Under the pieces are notes generated by a model that was not told the origin of the DNA, made no database searches, and saw only the letters and a list, made by a program, of their open reading frames with translations. A DNA stretch of 64,000 nucleotides from Pollutiaquabacter aromativorans. GTDB taxonomy: Bacteria > Bacteroidota > Bacteroidia > AKYH767-A > 2013-40CM-41-45. The stretch spans positions 2,418,001 through 2,482,000 of the forward strand of contig CP185379.1 in NCBI GenBank assembly GCA_049177215.1, written 5' to 3'. This document shows, one piece after another, positions 1 to 8,877 of the stretch. Made by a program: the position numbers and the translations under genes. How positions within the stretch are numbered: position 1 is the stretch's first letter; every line of letters starts with the position of its first letter.

Positions 1-791
1 AACCACGGATCGACCGCAATGCAGTGCCCCCCGACACCCGGCCCGGGGCGCAGGATCTTCACCCGTGGGTGCTTACTGGCAAGGTCGATGAGTTCATTCA
101 CATCGATCCCGGCTTTATCGCAGATGATGGAGAGCTCGTTCGCGAAGGCGATGTTCACATCGCGGTAGGCGTTCTCTACCAGTTTGCACATCTCGGCGGT
201 CTTTGAGTTGGTCTTGTGCAAATTCCCTTTCACGAAGCGCCCATAAAACCGGACGGCCGCGTCGGTCGAAGCGGAATCGATACCACCGATCACCCGGTCG
301 TTCTGCTGCAATTCATAAATGACACTACCCGGCAAAACACGTTCCGGGCAATAGGCGATGTGGATTTTTCCCTTGAGTTCGGGTCGATCCTTGAAAATGA
401 GCTTTGCCATCTTCTCCGTCGTCCCGACCGGACTGGTGGATTCGATGATGAACAGGTTCCCGGCTCGCAACTGCGGCAGGATCATACGGGTTGCTTTCTC
501 GACATAGGCGAGGTCGGGCTCGTGGTCGCCTTTGAAAGGCGTGGGTACTGCGACGAGAAACACATCGGAGCTCTTCACACTGGTACTGGCAACCAGCAAA
601 CCCTTTTGTACGGCATAATGCACAAGGCCTTCGAGGTCGGGTTCCACGATGTGGATCTTTCCTTTGTTGATCGTATCGACGACCTTTTTGTTGACATCCA
701 CCCCTTGCACCGGAATTCCCTTGCTCGCGATCAAAGCCGCGGTCGGAAGTCCGATGTACCCCAAACCCATGATTGTTACCTGCGCAGACAT
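1..791 (-). CDS. wecC: UDP-N-acetyl-D-mannosamine dehydrogenase, 3' end outside window
   Basis: Oxidises UDP-ManNAc to UDP-ManNAcA with two NAD+, giving an acidic sugar for surface glycan. About 263 residues are visible and the frame runs off the left edge without a stop. The N-terminus has a Rossmann motif (GLGYIGLPTA, residues 9-18). A middle stretch VAVPTPFKGDHEPDL and the STSPVGTTE and YCPERVLPG motifs are typical of UDP-sugar dehydrogenases. GPGVGGHCIAVDP near residue 257 carries the catalytic cysteine of the WecC type. The ATG at 791 lies 35 bases after the wecB stop, so the two are probably co-transcribed; WecB makes the substrate. Family identity is firm; only the UDP-binding C-terminal domain is unseen. 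Confidence 0.93.
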   Translation of the reverse strand, partial: MSAQVTIMGLGYIGLPTAALIASKGIPVQGVDVNKKVVDTINKGKIHIVEPDLEGLVHYAVQKGLLVASTSVKSSDVFLVAVPTPFKGDHEPDLAYVEKATRMILPQLRAGNLFIIESTSPVGTTEKMAKLIFKDRPELKGKIHIAYCPERVLPGSVIYELQQNDRVIGGIDSASTDAAVRFYGRFVKGNLHKTNSKTAEMCKLVENAYRDVNIAFANELSIICDKAGIDVNELIDLASKHPRVKILRPGPGVGGHCIAVDPW

Positions 792-826
792 GCTATTCCT
801 TCAATAGGATCCGGAGACCCCGTTTA

Positions 827-1951
827 TCAAATCAATTCGTTTACTTTTTCCACGATCTTCCTGCAGGCCGTGCCGTCTCCGTAAGGATTGACAGCTTTGG
901 CCATGCGTTCATACTCCGTTTGATTAGTGAGGAGTTTGTGCAATTCCGTTTCGATCAATTCACGGTCAGTACCCACCAGTCGGGCCGTACCCGCATCCAC
1001 ACCTTCCTGCCGTTCGGTGACGTTGCGCATCACCAGGACCGGTTTCCCAAGCGCCGGAGCCTCTTCCTGAAGTCCGCCCGAATCGGTCAGCACGACCGAC
1101 GAACGGTTCATCAACCAGATGAAGTGCGGATAATCGAGCGGGCTGATCAGGTGAACATTCTCCAATCCTTGCAGGATCCTGTTGACCGGGTCCTGCACAT
1201 TGGGATTGAGGTGTACCGGGTAAACGAATTCCACATCCGGATGGGCGATCGCGGTATTCCGGATCGCATGGCAGATCTGCTCAAAGGGTGCGCCGAAACT
1301 CTCCCGGCGGTGGCCGGTGATTAAAACCAACTTCCGGTCAAGGTTGACCCCGTTAAAGGCGGCACGAAAAAACGCTTCGCCTTTCGGTCGCAAGAGATCA
1401 AGACCCAGAAACAAAGCATCGATCACGGTATTCCCTACGTTGAAAACCTGTTGGGTGATCCCCTCCGCCGCCAGGTTCCGGTTCGATTGCTCCGTTGGTG
1501 TGAAGTGAATATCCGCCAGATGTCCCGCCATGATCCTGTTCATTTCTTCAGGATAGGGCGCATACTTATCCCCACTGCGCAGACCCGCTTCCACGTGAGC
1601 GACCTTCACCTTTTTGTAATAAGCGGCCAAGGCTCCAATGAAAGAAGTCGTGGTATCGCCTTGTACAAATACAAGGTCCGGTTTCGCATCATCGAAAACC
1701 TGTTGCAAGGCCTTCAGGCCATCGGCTGTTACGTCGAACAGGGTCTGATTCGGCCGCATGATGTTCAAGTCATAGTCGGGTCGGATCGAGAAGAATTGCA
1801 ACACCTGGTCCAGCATTTCCCGGTGCTGCGCCGTCACGGCAACCTTGACGGTGAACCCGGGTCGCCATTGAAATTCACGGATCAGGGGAGCCAATTTGAT
1901 GGCTTCCGGACGAGTTCCGAAGATGAATAACAGGCGTTTACCGGGTGACAT
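827..1951 (-). CDS. wecB: UDP-N-acetylglucosamine 2-epimerase (non-hydrolysing)
   Basis: Interconverts UDP-GlcNAc and UDP-ManNAc in the cytoplasm. At 374 residues it has the normal length of the bacterial enzyme. Residues matching the E. coli active site are present: R14 in FGTRPEAIK, D99 in VQGDTTT, E121 in HVEAGLRSG, E135/E136 in PYPEEMNR and H214 in TGHRRES. It stands between the wecA-like gene and wecC, the order expected for a ManNAcA-containing glycan. The ATG at 1951 follows the wecA-like stop by 62 bases. Nothing suggests a hydrolysing variant. Confidence 0.95.
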   Translation of the reverse strand: MSPGKRLLFIFGTRPEAIKLAPLIREFQWRPGFTVKVAVTAQHREMLDQVLQFFSIRPDYDLNIMRPNQTLFDVTADGLKALQQVFDDAKPDLVFVQGDTTTSFIGALAAYYKKVKVAHVEAGLRSGDKYAPYPEEMNRIMAGHLADIHFTPTEQSNRNLAAEGITQQVFNVGNTVIDALFLGLDLLRPKGEAFFRAAFNGVNLDRKLVLITGHRRESFGAPFEQICHAIRNTAIAHPDVEFVYPVHLNPNVQDPVNRILQGLENVHLISPLDYPHFIWLMNRSSVVLTDSGGLQEEAPALGKPVLVMRNVTERQEGVDAGTARLVGTDRELIETELHKLLTNQTEYERMAKAVNPYGDGTACRKIVEKVNELI

Positions 1952-2013
1952 GAGTAGATTCCGGACCTAAGTCCGGGACTTACCTTATACCAAAAGCAAC
2001 GGTCAGGGTTGCA

Positions 2014-3066
2014 CTATTTCAGTGCAGAATCGCTGATTTTACGCCGCAAAAGCCAGTACGGAAGCTGAGAAAAGAGCAATCCCATCAGAAGGGTAATCAG
2101 AAAGGTTTGAGATGGCGACCCGATTCCCGAAGCGAACACGGTGAAGGATAAAAAGCCCAGGTTCACCACGAACAAGGTCAGGCTGACACGCCGATGTGAC
2201 CAACCGAGTTCCAGCAATCGGTAATGGATATGGTAACGATCCGGTGAAAGGGGCGACTTTCCGGCAAACACGCGCAAGGTGATTACCCGAAGCAGGTCAA
2301 CGACCGGTACAATCAACAAGCCCAGGAGAATCGAAGGCAGCTGGCCGGCCGGGAGAAAATCCAGGTCAGGTGATAAAGCAAGCATCCGAATGGAAAAAAC
2401 CGCGAGCAGAAGCCCAACCGGTAAAGAGCCGGCGTCCCCCATAAAGATCCTGGCGGGTTGCATGTTGAACGGAAGGAAACCAAGCAGTGCGCCGGCTAAG
2501 GACGCAGCCATCAGCGCGAATAATTGATCACCTGCCAGGGAGAAGATGGCTACGAATGCAATCGAGGCCATGCCGCTCAGCAGTGCTGCTAAACCATCCG
2601 CGCCGTCGATGAAGTTAAAGGCGTTCATCACAAAAAGGACAAAGAGGACGGACAATGCAACGGACAGTCCGCCATCCAACAGATGCATCCCCAACAAGCC
2701 ATTCAAGTCATGCAACCGGTAACCGGCAGGTACGACTACGATCAAGGCTGCAACACCCTGGCCGGCGAGTTTGAGCTGTGGCCCGAGCGGCAGCAGGTCA
2801 TCGCGCAGTCCCATCAGGAAAACCACCAACAAGGCTGTTAGCAGGAAAAGTTGTTCAGGGACAAACCAGGGAGCAGACCAGAACAATACGGCAAGGAGAA
2901 ACGAGGAGACAATGCCAAGGCCGCCCAGGAGGGGAATGGGCCGCTGATGCAGTTTTCGCTGGTCGGGCAGATCAACAAATCCACGTTGCTGCGCGATCCG
3001 GATCAGGACCGGCATGGCAGCCAGCGCAAGGACCAACGCTGTCAGGAAAGACTGAAACACGACCAT
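2014..3066 (-). CDS. wecA: Undecaprenyl-phosphate N-acetylhexosamine-1-phosphate transferase (WecA/TagO type)
   Basis: Polytopic membrane enzyme that loads the first sugar-1-phosphate onto undecaprenyl phosphate, starting glycan repeat-unit assembly. It has 350 residues and about 10-11 hydrophobic segments. Family signatures are present: the Asp-Asp pair at 89-90 followed by LxPxxKLAGQ, the motif NAFNFIDGADGLA at 148-160, and a late HIHYRLLELGWSHRRV cytoplasmic loop. The sugar (GlcNAc, or a related amino sugar) cannot be read from sequence, so wecA is a family label. A TACCTTCG element (3082-3075) before the ATG suggests an internal promoter for the wecA-wecB-wecC end of the locus. Confidence 0.88.
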   Translation of the reverse strand: MVVFQSFLTALVLALAAMPVLIRIAQQRGFVDLPDQRKLHQRPIPLLGGLGIVSSFLLAVLFWSAPWFVPEQLFLLTALLVVFLMGLRDDLLPLGPQLKLAGQGVAALIVVVPAGYRLHDLNGLLGMHLLDGGLSVALSVLFVLFVMNAFNFIDGADGLAALLSGMASIAFVAIFSLAGDQLFALMAASLAGALLGFLPFNMQPARIFMGDAGSLPVGLLLAVFSIRMLALSPDLDFLPAGQLPSILLGLLIVPVVDLLRVITLRVFAGKSPLSPDRYHIHYRLLELGWSHRRVSLTLFVVNLGFLSFTVFASGIGSPSQTFLITLLMGLLFSQLPYWLLRRKISDSALK

Positions 3067-3074
3067 TCGGGATA

Positions 3075-3082
3075 CGAAGGTA
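3075..3082 (-). promoter_or_regulatory. Putative -7 promoter element before wecA-like gene
   Basis: TACCTTCG, 7 of 8 matches to the Bacteroidota -7 element TAnnTTTG, ending 8 bases before the ATG at 3066. No good TTG or TTTG lies at the expected -33 spacing, so support is moderate. Confidence 0.35.
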
Positions 3083-3130
3083 AAGCAACGGAATCAAAGT
3101 GGATGTTAAAGTGAAAAGTACCGGACAACA

Positions 3131-4729
3131 CTAAAAATCGAAGTAGTGCTGATCCAGGCTGGTACGCAAACCGAAGAATACCAATTGTGTTGCCTGTGTG
3201 CCGTCGTCGTTGGATCGTTCCCGTTGGGTCAGTCCGGCTTCAAGCACCAATCCCGTTGCGGGGTTGATGCAATAGGTCAGCTTCCCGGTGAAGGCGGTGA
3301 GGTTGGTGCGCAGGCCCTGGTACATGCGGTTCCCATATTCACCCTGACGCGTCTCATAACTTTTGAAAATGTCGTTACCCAAATTACTGGTTCCGGTATC
3401 CTGTCCGGTAACCGCGTATTGGAACCGCACTTCAACTCCGAAAGAACGCCAGCGGTAATTGGCAAAAGCCAGCAACTCCGTAAAGTCAGCTCCCAACGGA
3501 TGGGCCAGCGGCTGGTTTGCATGCGTGTAATCCTGAAAATTCGTTCGATGCTGGTACGTGAACGGGCGCACAAAATTGATCTCCGACTGAAATCCCAGTG
3601 CAGGAACGCCGAACAGATCGAATCCCTTATAACCGAATTGAAGTCCCTGTTTGTTTCCCCACCATCCCTTGCCGGCCCTCACCTCGTCCAACAGGAATTC
3701 GTCGAGGAGCAACTGCCCGTAGACGACATGGCCCTTGTGGATATTCCAACGGACATTGAGACCCAGCAGTGCATTGTCAGGTGAATCCAGCGAATTCTCC
3801 ACAGGGCGCAGGAAGAGCATCGGATTCAGGTAATGCAGTTCAAATCCGCGATATGCCGCAGGCTTCCATAAGACACCCTCAAACAAACTCAGGTTCAAAC
3901 GATTCTTCCGACCGACATTGACACTCAGGTAGTGGATGGTAGCGTACTTTCGAAAGTATCCCGAATTGTCGTCGTGCGGTTCCCGCATATTCTGCAAGAC
4001 GGTATAATAAACGGCATAACGGAATTTCCAAAAAGACATTTGGGCACGAAAAAACGGATAACTGTAGGCATTGTCTGACAACAACAACGAACGATAACCA
4101 TCACCCAGAAAGTTCTTATCGGTAGCCAGCAGGAAATCGAAATGCTCGTTCAACCGATAACCGAGGCCGCCAACCGCCTGACTAAAATCAAATGTTTCCG
4201 ATTCGAGGAACTTCACTTTTCCCTGACCCGGCACAACCGAGTCCCGCCTTACCAGACTGTCGATATAATTCACGAATCGCTCCTGATTCTCGTAGAAGCG
4301 CGTGTAGAAATAGAATTTGTCCTTATAGTCGCCTTGCACCATCACACCACGCGTGTTGGTGAATACATTTCGGCCCTGCTCCTGTTCCCGTCCCATTCGA
4401 AGGTTGACAATCGGATCAATGTCCAATCGAAAAACATCTTGCCGTACCTGGAATAGATGTTCCTTCCGGAGCTTGCGCCCGAACCAGGTCGATAGCCATC
4501 GCGCATCCCTGCCATGATACTGCCGCAATGAATCATACGGCATGATGTTCCGAAGCTCGCATGCCATATATGGCCTGACGGAAGTATAGAACCCGGTAGT
4601 GTCAACGGAAAGGAACCCTCCGGTCTGTATAGCCCAATCCCGGTGCATGGGTGATAAATACTCCTGTGCCTTCAGCGGGAGCAGGCTTACATAGAGCGGG
4701 ATAAAAGCCAAAAGGAATCGCAGGCGCAT
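3131..4729 (-). CDS. Outer-membrane beta-barrel of the Wzi/RemB superfamily
   Basis: Predicted outer-membrane barrel of 532 residues. The start is placed at the ATG at 4729 because it opens a clean signal peptide (MRLRFLLAFIPLYVSLLPLKAQ is 22 residues, cleaved after its AQ end); the open frame continues 21 codons further upstream, inside the deacetylase gene. The mature part is rich in alternating aromatic strands. The segment YLNPMLFLRPVE, followed by SPDNALLG and QSEINFVRPF, resembles capsule-assembly Wzi proteins and the Bacteroidota gliding protein RemB, which look related. Its place inside a polysaccharide locus favours a role in binding or assembling surface glycan. It follows the deacetylase stop by 17 bases. 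The exact function is inferred. Confidence 0.72.
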   Translation of the reverse strand: MRLRFLLAFIPLYVSLLPLKAQEYLSPMHRDWAIQTGGFLSVDTTGFYTSVRPYMACELRNIMPYDSLRQYHGRDARWLSTWFGRKLRKEHLFQVRQDVFRLDIDPIVNLRMGREQEQGRNVFTNTRGVMVQGDYKDKFYFYTRFYENQERFVNYIDSLVRRDSVVPGQGKVKFLESETFDFSQAVGGLGYRLNEHFDFLLATDKNFLGDGYRSLLLSDNAYSYPFFRAQMSFWKFRYAVYYTVLQNMREPHDDNSGYFRKYATIHYLSVNVGRKNRLNLSLFEGVLWKPAAYRGFELHYLNPMLFLRPVENSLDSPDNALLGLNVRWNIHKGHVVYGQLLLDEFLLDEVRAGKGWWGNKQGLQFGYKGFDLFGVPALGFQSEINFVRPFTYQHRTNFQDYTHANQPLAHPLGADFTELLAFANYRWRSFGVEVRFQYAVTGQDTGTSNLGNDIFKSYETRQGEYGNRMYQGLRTNLTAFTGKLTYCINPATGLVLEAGLTQRERSNDDGTQATQLVFFGLRTSLDQHYFDF

Positions 4730-4746
4730 GCTGTAAGGTAGATAAA

Positions 4747-5619
4747 TCAACGGAAAAGTTCCTCGTGCCGGAAGACGGGCCGATCCGACCAATCGATCGT
4801 CCGGTCAGCTGTTTCGATGGATGTGAATTCGAAGTCCAGTATGTACTGCCTGAATTTCGCCGGTGCCGAGCGTAAGCCCGTATAGGACATCCACTGGCGC
4901 TTTACCGGCAATGAAGACAATACCGGCTGGTCCGGATCGAAATCGCGCGGATGGAAATAGGTCATCGTATAATCGGCACGCGCAGTAAATCGTCGGATCA
5001 GCGGATACGGCAATAACCGGAAGTATCCACCTCCGCTGAATACTAATCTACGACCTGCTATGGTTTGATACATCAGCGGAAACTCCCGGATCTGCCAACC
5101 GTCTCCCTGAACGATAAACGGCTTGCTCCATTGCGCTCCCGGAAGTCCGCCATGATTGCGGGCAGCCGGGAAGATCGATGCATCGATTTCAATTCCCGCA
5201 TGAGCAAGCTCTTCGAAAAACCAGGGCGTGGCTTTCGTAACAGAGAAGCCTCCGGCCCGATAGACCGATACGTCACGACCGATGGCCTGTCGGATGCATT
5301 CCAGACACCTGCGTGTATCCTCGCGAAAACTTTCACGATCGGACCTGTACACTAACTGGTGGGCATATCCGTGTGCGGCTATATCATGTTCCGCAGCGAT
5401 CCTACGGACCAGTTCCGGATATCGTTCCGCCACCCAGCCCAGCACGAACCAGGTTGAACGGACCTTCCTTTCACGCAACCAGTTCAGGATGCGCTCGGTA
5501 TTCCGCTCGATGCGGGATGGGAAGGAGATCCATTGTTCCGGTCGTTCCGTTTCCGGATGGTCCAGGATGTGGTACCAGTCTTCCAGATCGAATGTCAGTA
5601 GCCGCAACGAGGGTTTCAC
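4747..5619 (-). CDS. Polysaccharide deacetylase family protein (DUF3473 type)
   Basis: Carbohydrate esterase family 4 fold that removes N- or O-acetyl groups from polysaccharide. LLTFDLEDWYH holds the first metal-binding Asp pair, HGYAHQLVY the HxxxH pair, and YRAGGFS a third motif; YFHPRDFDP near the C-terminus is typical of the DUF3473 subgroup found in exopolysaccharide loci. The GTG at 5619 gives 290 residues and overlaps the stop of the GNAT gene in a 4-base GTGA junction; a second in-frame GTG at 5652 would add 11 residues (VSYFWGLRRLV). No signal peptide is visible, so it probably acts on a cytoplasmic glycolipid intermediate. Substrate unknown. Confidence 0.87.
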   Translation of the reverse strand: MKPSLRLLTFDLEDWYHILDHPETERPEQWISFPSRIERNTERILNWLRERKVRSTWFVLGWVAERYPELVRRIAAEHDIAAHGYAHQLVYRSDRESFREDTRRCLECIRQAIGRDVSVYRAGGFSVTKATPWFFEELAHAGIEIDASIFPAARNHGGLPGAQWSKPFIVQGDGWQIREFPLMYQTIAGRRLVFSGGGYFRLLPYPLIRRFTARADYTMTYFHPRDFDPDQPVLSSLPVKRQWMSYTGLRSAPAKFRQYILDFEFTSIETADRTIDWSDRPVFRHEELFR

Positions 5620-6686
5620 AAGACGTCGTAGTCCCCAAAAGTAAGAAACCACGACCGCAAGTCCGTCGGAATCCCAGAACTGGACTGAGGGGTGTGGGTA
5701 CGCAGGATCATATTCAGGGGTTGAGGTAAAAATCGTACCGGCACACGATAAAATCCTTCAGCGATCAGTTGATCTGCTTCCTCCGATGCAGGGACGGCTG
5801 CAGCGACAACGGTTTCGAGACCCGATGCCTGAAATCGTCCGATGGCAAAACGGAATAGCTCTGCCAGCGCCGACATCGTATCGGGGAGGCATCCGAAGTC
5901 TACCAACACGCCGCTGCGCAAGCCGGACAATTCGAGTGCGCGTATGACGACGAACCCCAGCATATGTGTCCGACCAGGATCGGTGATGCGGAGAAAACGA
6001 TAGTGGCGCGTCGGGCACTGTTGGTACCGCCACATTAAATAAGCCGATGTGCGGTGGGTGGTCGCCAGTTTGCTTTCATGAAAATGCCGGAAGAACGTTT
6101 CGGACAATGCCCCCGGTTCCCATTCTTCAATACAGTATTCTTTGCTCCGGTAGAGACAAGGAGACGGTAAGGCAATGGGAAGGTCGGAACCCTTCCGCTT
6201 TCTGGTACGACTTACCAATCGCCTGGCGATACCCGACCATCGCAAGGGCATTGCCAGAAATTCGAGATTGCCCAGAGACCGGAATTCCAATCGTCCGACA
6301 AAGCCCGAATGCGATTGCCTGTTCGGAAAACCAATGGTGAATGTCAGTCCCTCCTGTTGACAGGCCAAATAGGTTGCTTCTGCGAGCCGAACAAACCAAC
6401 CTTCGCCCCGATGCATCGGATCCGTCAGCGTATTGATCGATAGCGATCCCTTTACAGGTGCTCCGTTGATCCAATAAGTATGCGGAATAACCAGATACTG
6501 AGCTGCGACGCGTTGATCCGACTGCCCAAGATGCAGCAGAACTGGGCCATCCGGATTCCTGCGATATTGCCAATCAAGGTAATCCTCGCTGGTCAGTTCC
6601 TGCCCTGGATAAGTGGTCGCTGCAAGACGAAGGAGGGGCGCCAGGCTATCCCCGACTCTCCAACGAGCGATCTGATCGGCATTCAT
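5616..6686 (-). CDS. GNAT-fold N-acyltransferase-like protein
   Basis: 356 residues without signal peptide or membrane segments. The N-terminal half reads like a GNAT domain (AAQYLVIPHTYWINGAPV, then SINTLTDPMHRGEGWFVRLAE, a likely acyl-CoA loop with RGEGWF, and FTIGFPNRQSH). The C-terminal half carries a second domain with MWRYQQCP, a motif also seen in exopolysaccharide-locus acyltransferases. It probably acylates a sugar amine or hydroxyl of the glycan, but acceptor and donor cannot be told from sequence. Start ATG at 6686 overlaps the previous stop by ATGA, showing tight coupling with the glycosyltransferase upstream. Confidence 0.68.
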   Translation of the reverse strand: MNADQIARWRVGDSLAPLLRLAATTYPGQELTSEDYLDWQYRRNPDGPVLLHLGQSDQRVAAQYLVIPHTYWINGAPVKGSLSINTLTDPMHRGEGWFVRLAEATYLACQQEGLTFTIGFPNRQSHSGFVGRLEFRSLGNLEFLAMPLRWSGIARRLVSRTRKRKGSDLPIALPSPCLYRSKEYCIEEWEPGALSETFFRHFHESKLATTHRTSAYLMWRYQQCPTRHYRFLRITDPGRTHMLGFVVIRALELSGLRSGVLVDFGCLPDTMSALAELFRFAIGRFQASGLETVVAAAVPASEEADQLIAEGFYRVPVRFLPQPLNMILRTHTPQSSSGIPTDLRSWFLTFGDYDVL

Positions 6687-7762
6687 CGTCCCGCAAGTTC
6701 GAACAATTCCAAATACTGGTCCACAATCCGTTCCCAGCTATAGCGCTCCTGAGCCAGTTGCAACATTTGCAGGCGTGCAGCCTGTCGCTGTCCGGCAGAT
6801 TGTTGTTCCAGTTCAATCAGCTTCGACGACAGTTCCTTGTCGCTCGAGAAGTAAATTGCTGCGCCAGCCGTTGTCTCCCGGTTGAACGGATTATCATGGC
6901 AAAGACAGATTGCCGCAGTCGCCATCGCCTCCACCAGGGCCGGATTCGTTCCACCTACCGAATGTCCATGCAGGTAGGCGAAAGCATGAAAGCGCAGGGC
7001 CGCCAATACCATCTTGTCATACACCGGGCCGGTAAACAAGATCCTCTCCCGATCCGCCTGGCTTAAAAAATCATAGAGCATTTCTTTCCCGGTGGACCCT
7101 ACGATGACCAGATGCTTCGGGGTACCTGAATCGGACCATGCACGCGCTATCATGGCCAGGTTATTCTCCGGCACCGGTCTGGCCACCACGAGGTAATACT
7201 CGCCAGGCACGAGCGATTCCGGCAACAGCGAACGATCAGCAACAGTCACGATATCCGCTCCATACATGATCGTACGCAGCAAGCCCTTATGCTCCAACTC
7301 CTCACGCCAAAAAGCGGTGACGGCCGCCGAATCTGAAACGACCGGGGCGGAACTACGACACAACAATCTCTGCGCTTTCCGAACATACCATTTCTTCACG
7401 CTGGAAAATTTGTCACGAAGATGCTCCAGTCCGTCGACGTGCGTGATGCGAACGCCTTCCTTCATTGGATAGAGCGAATAGAATGGCGCTCCCCCCACTC
7501 CACAGACCAATACGCGATCAAATCCCTGCCTGGAAAGTCGAAGACTTTCGAGGTAGAACAGTACTGGGTGATCCTGCTTCTGAAAGCGGGTAGGAATTCT
7601 TTTAATTCCCTGCCACCGATCATGCGCCGAACCGGAATTTCCCAGCACGGTTACTTGATGACCAAGCGCATGAAGTCCGAGCGCAAGACGCTCGGCAAGT
7701 GTTTCAAAACCGCCATAGGCTGCGGGGATGCCGCGGGTACCCACGATCGCGATGCGCATCAT
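6683..7762 (-). CDS. Glycosyltransferase with DUF1972 N-terminal domain (GT4 type)
   Basis: Transfers a nucleotide-sugar-derived residue to the growing lipid-linked glycan. The N-terminus RIAIVGTRGIPAAYGGFETL is the hallmark of the DUF1972 / rhamnosyltransferase-like N-domain. The C-terminal half has GSTGKEMLYDFL, then AYLHGHSVGGTNPALVEAMA, matching the GT4 donor-binding region with a glutamate before AMA. The start is placed at the ATG at 7762, which overlaps the upstream stop in an ATGA junction and opens directly into the Rossmann strand (359 residues); the open frame continues 13 codons upstream. The sugar specificity is unknown, though DUF1972 enzymes are often rhamnosyl- or fucosyltransferases. 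Confidence 0.88.
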   Translation of the reverse strand: MMRIAIVGTRGIPAAYGGFETLAERLALGLHALGHQVTVLGNSGSAHDRWQGIKRIPTRFQKQDHPVLFYLESLRLSRQGFDRVLVCGVGGAPFYSLYPMKEGVRITHVDGLEHLRDKFSSVKKWYVRKAQRLLCRSSAPVVSDSAAVTAFWREELEHKGLLRTIMYGADIVTVADRSLLPESLVPGEYYLVVARPVPENNLAMIARAWSDSGTPKHLVIVGSTGKEMLYDFLSQADRERILFTGPVYDKMVLAALRFHAFAYLHGHSVGGTNPALVEAMATAAICLCHDNPFNRETTAGAAIYFSSDKELSSKLIELEQQSAGQRQAARLQMLQLAQERYSWERIVDQYLELFELAGR

Positions 7763-8877
7763 GCCAGCAAGTTGGAAAATTCCCGTGCAATATCCTTCCA
7801 ATTATGGTCGCGCACCAATCGCTTGCGACCACCCTCCGACAAGGATGAACGGAGTGAACCGTCATCCTTCAAACGCATGATGGCCTTCATGAGGGCTTGT
7901 CGATCACCTGCCGGAACGAAGAGCGCGTCCGACCCCTCCGCTGCCACCTCCCGAAATGCAGGCAGATCGGAAAGTACTACTGGTAATCCTTCACACCAGG
8001 CGCGGAGCAAGACTCCGCTCTGGTAGACACGACTGTATGGCAAGACAACAACATCGGCAGACTGGAAAAACGAACTGACCGCTTCGGGAGGAATTGAATG
8101 AAGAAAAAGTCGAGCACGCCCTTCACGCTCGAGCGCTTGCAAATCCCTGATCACAGACCCTTTCATACCAGGCCGAGTCCGTCCGGCGACCAACAACTTC
8201 ACATCGGGCGGCAACGATGCCATCGCACCAATTACGGTTTCCAAACCCTTCGTCGGTTTAATCATGCCGAAAAACAGGATCGTGAACGCCTTTTCCTGAC
8301 CAACCCTGAATGACTCCTTCCCGGCAACAGGCGCTTCCTCACCCGGAATTTCCGCGAACTGACCGTGTGGAATGACCCTGATCTTTTCGCCCAACTTGTT
8401 GCCTGAAATACGCAACAACTCATCACGACTATATCGGTTATGGACAACCATCCGGTCCAAACCATGCTGAACGATGTTCAGCAATCGCCGGTTGTTCGTG
8501 GGCCGGACAAACCCTTCAACATCGTGGACGATACCGATGAGATAAAAACCCATCCGCCGGGCTTTTCGCACCAGCCAGGCGTCGAACTGGTTGAAATGAA
8601 ACAAGTGGATAATCAGCGTTCCTACGTGATCAGTCTTACACTTCCTCAAAACTTGAAGATATCTGAAATACAAGGCCGCCAAATTCCACCAACGCACTTC
8701 TCCACGCCCGAAACTTTTAAAGGACCGCACGCGGCTTTCATCGCTGGTGAAATTGGAATGTATATCCACTTCATTTCCGAGTTCCGCTAATCCTCGCGCC
8801 AAACCGAGATCATAGTGATCCATACCCGCCTTCATGCCCACCGGATCCAGGATAGCAAGCCTGCCACGCGATTTCAT
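7759..8877 (-). CDS. Glycosyltransferase family 4 protein
   Basis: 372-residue GT-B fold enzyme. The C-terminal donor-binding domain is clear: ILFFGMIKPTKGLETVI, KLLVAGRTRPG, then ADVVVLPYSRVYQSGVLLRA and LPVVLSDLPAFREV. The N-terminal half has GMDHYDLGLARGLAELGNEV. The ATG at 8877 overlaps the sulfotransferase stop by ATGA; a further in-frame ATG lies at 8886. It adds one sugar of the repeat unit; donor and linkage cannot be read. Its neighbours on both sides are coupled by 4-base overlaps. Confidence 0.88.
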   Translation of the reverse strand: MKSRGRLAILDPVGMKAGMDHYDLGLARGLAELGNEVDIHSNFTSDESRVRSFKSFGRGEVRWWNLAALYFRYLQVLRKCKTDHVGTLIIHLFHFNQFDAWLVRKARRMGFYLIGIVHDVEGFVRPTNNRRLLNIVQHGLDRMVVHNRYSRDELLRISGNKLGEKIRVIPHGQFAEIPGEEAPVAGKESFRVGQEKAFTILFFGMIKPTKGLETVIGAMASLPPDVKLLVAGRTRPGMKGSVIRDLQALEREGRARLFLHSIPPEAVSSFFQSADVVVLPYSRVYQSGVLLRAWCEGLPVVLSDLPAFREVAAEGSDALFVPAGDRQALMKAIMRLKDDGSLRSSLSEGGRKRLVRDHNWKDIAREFSNLLA

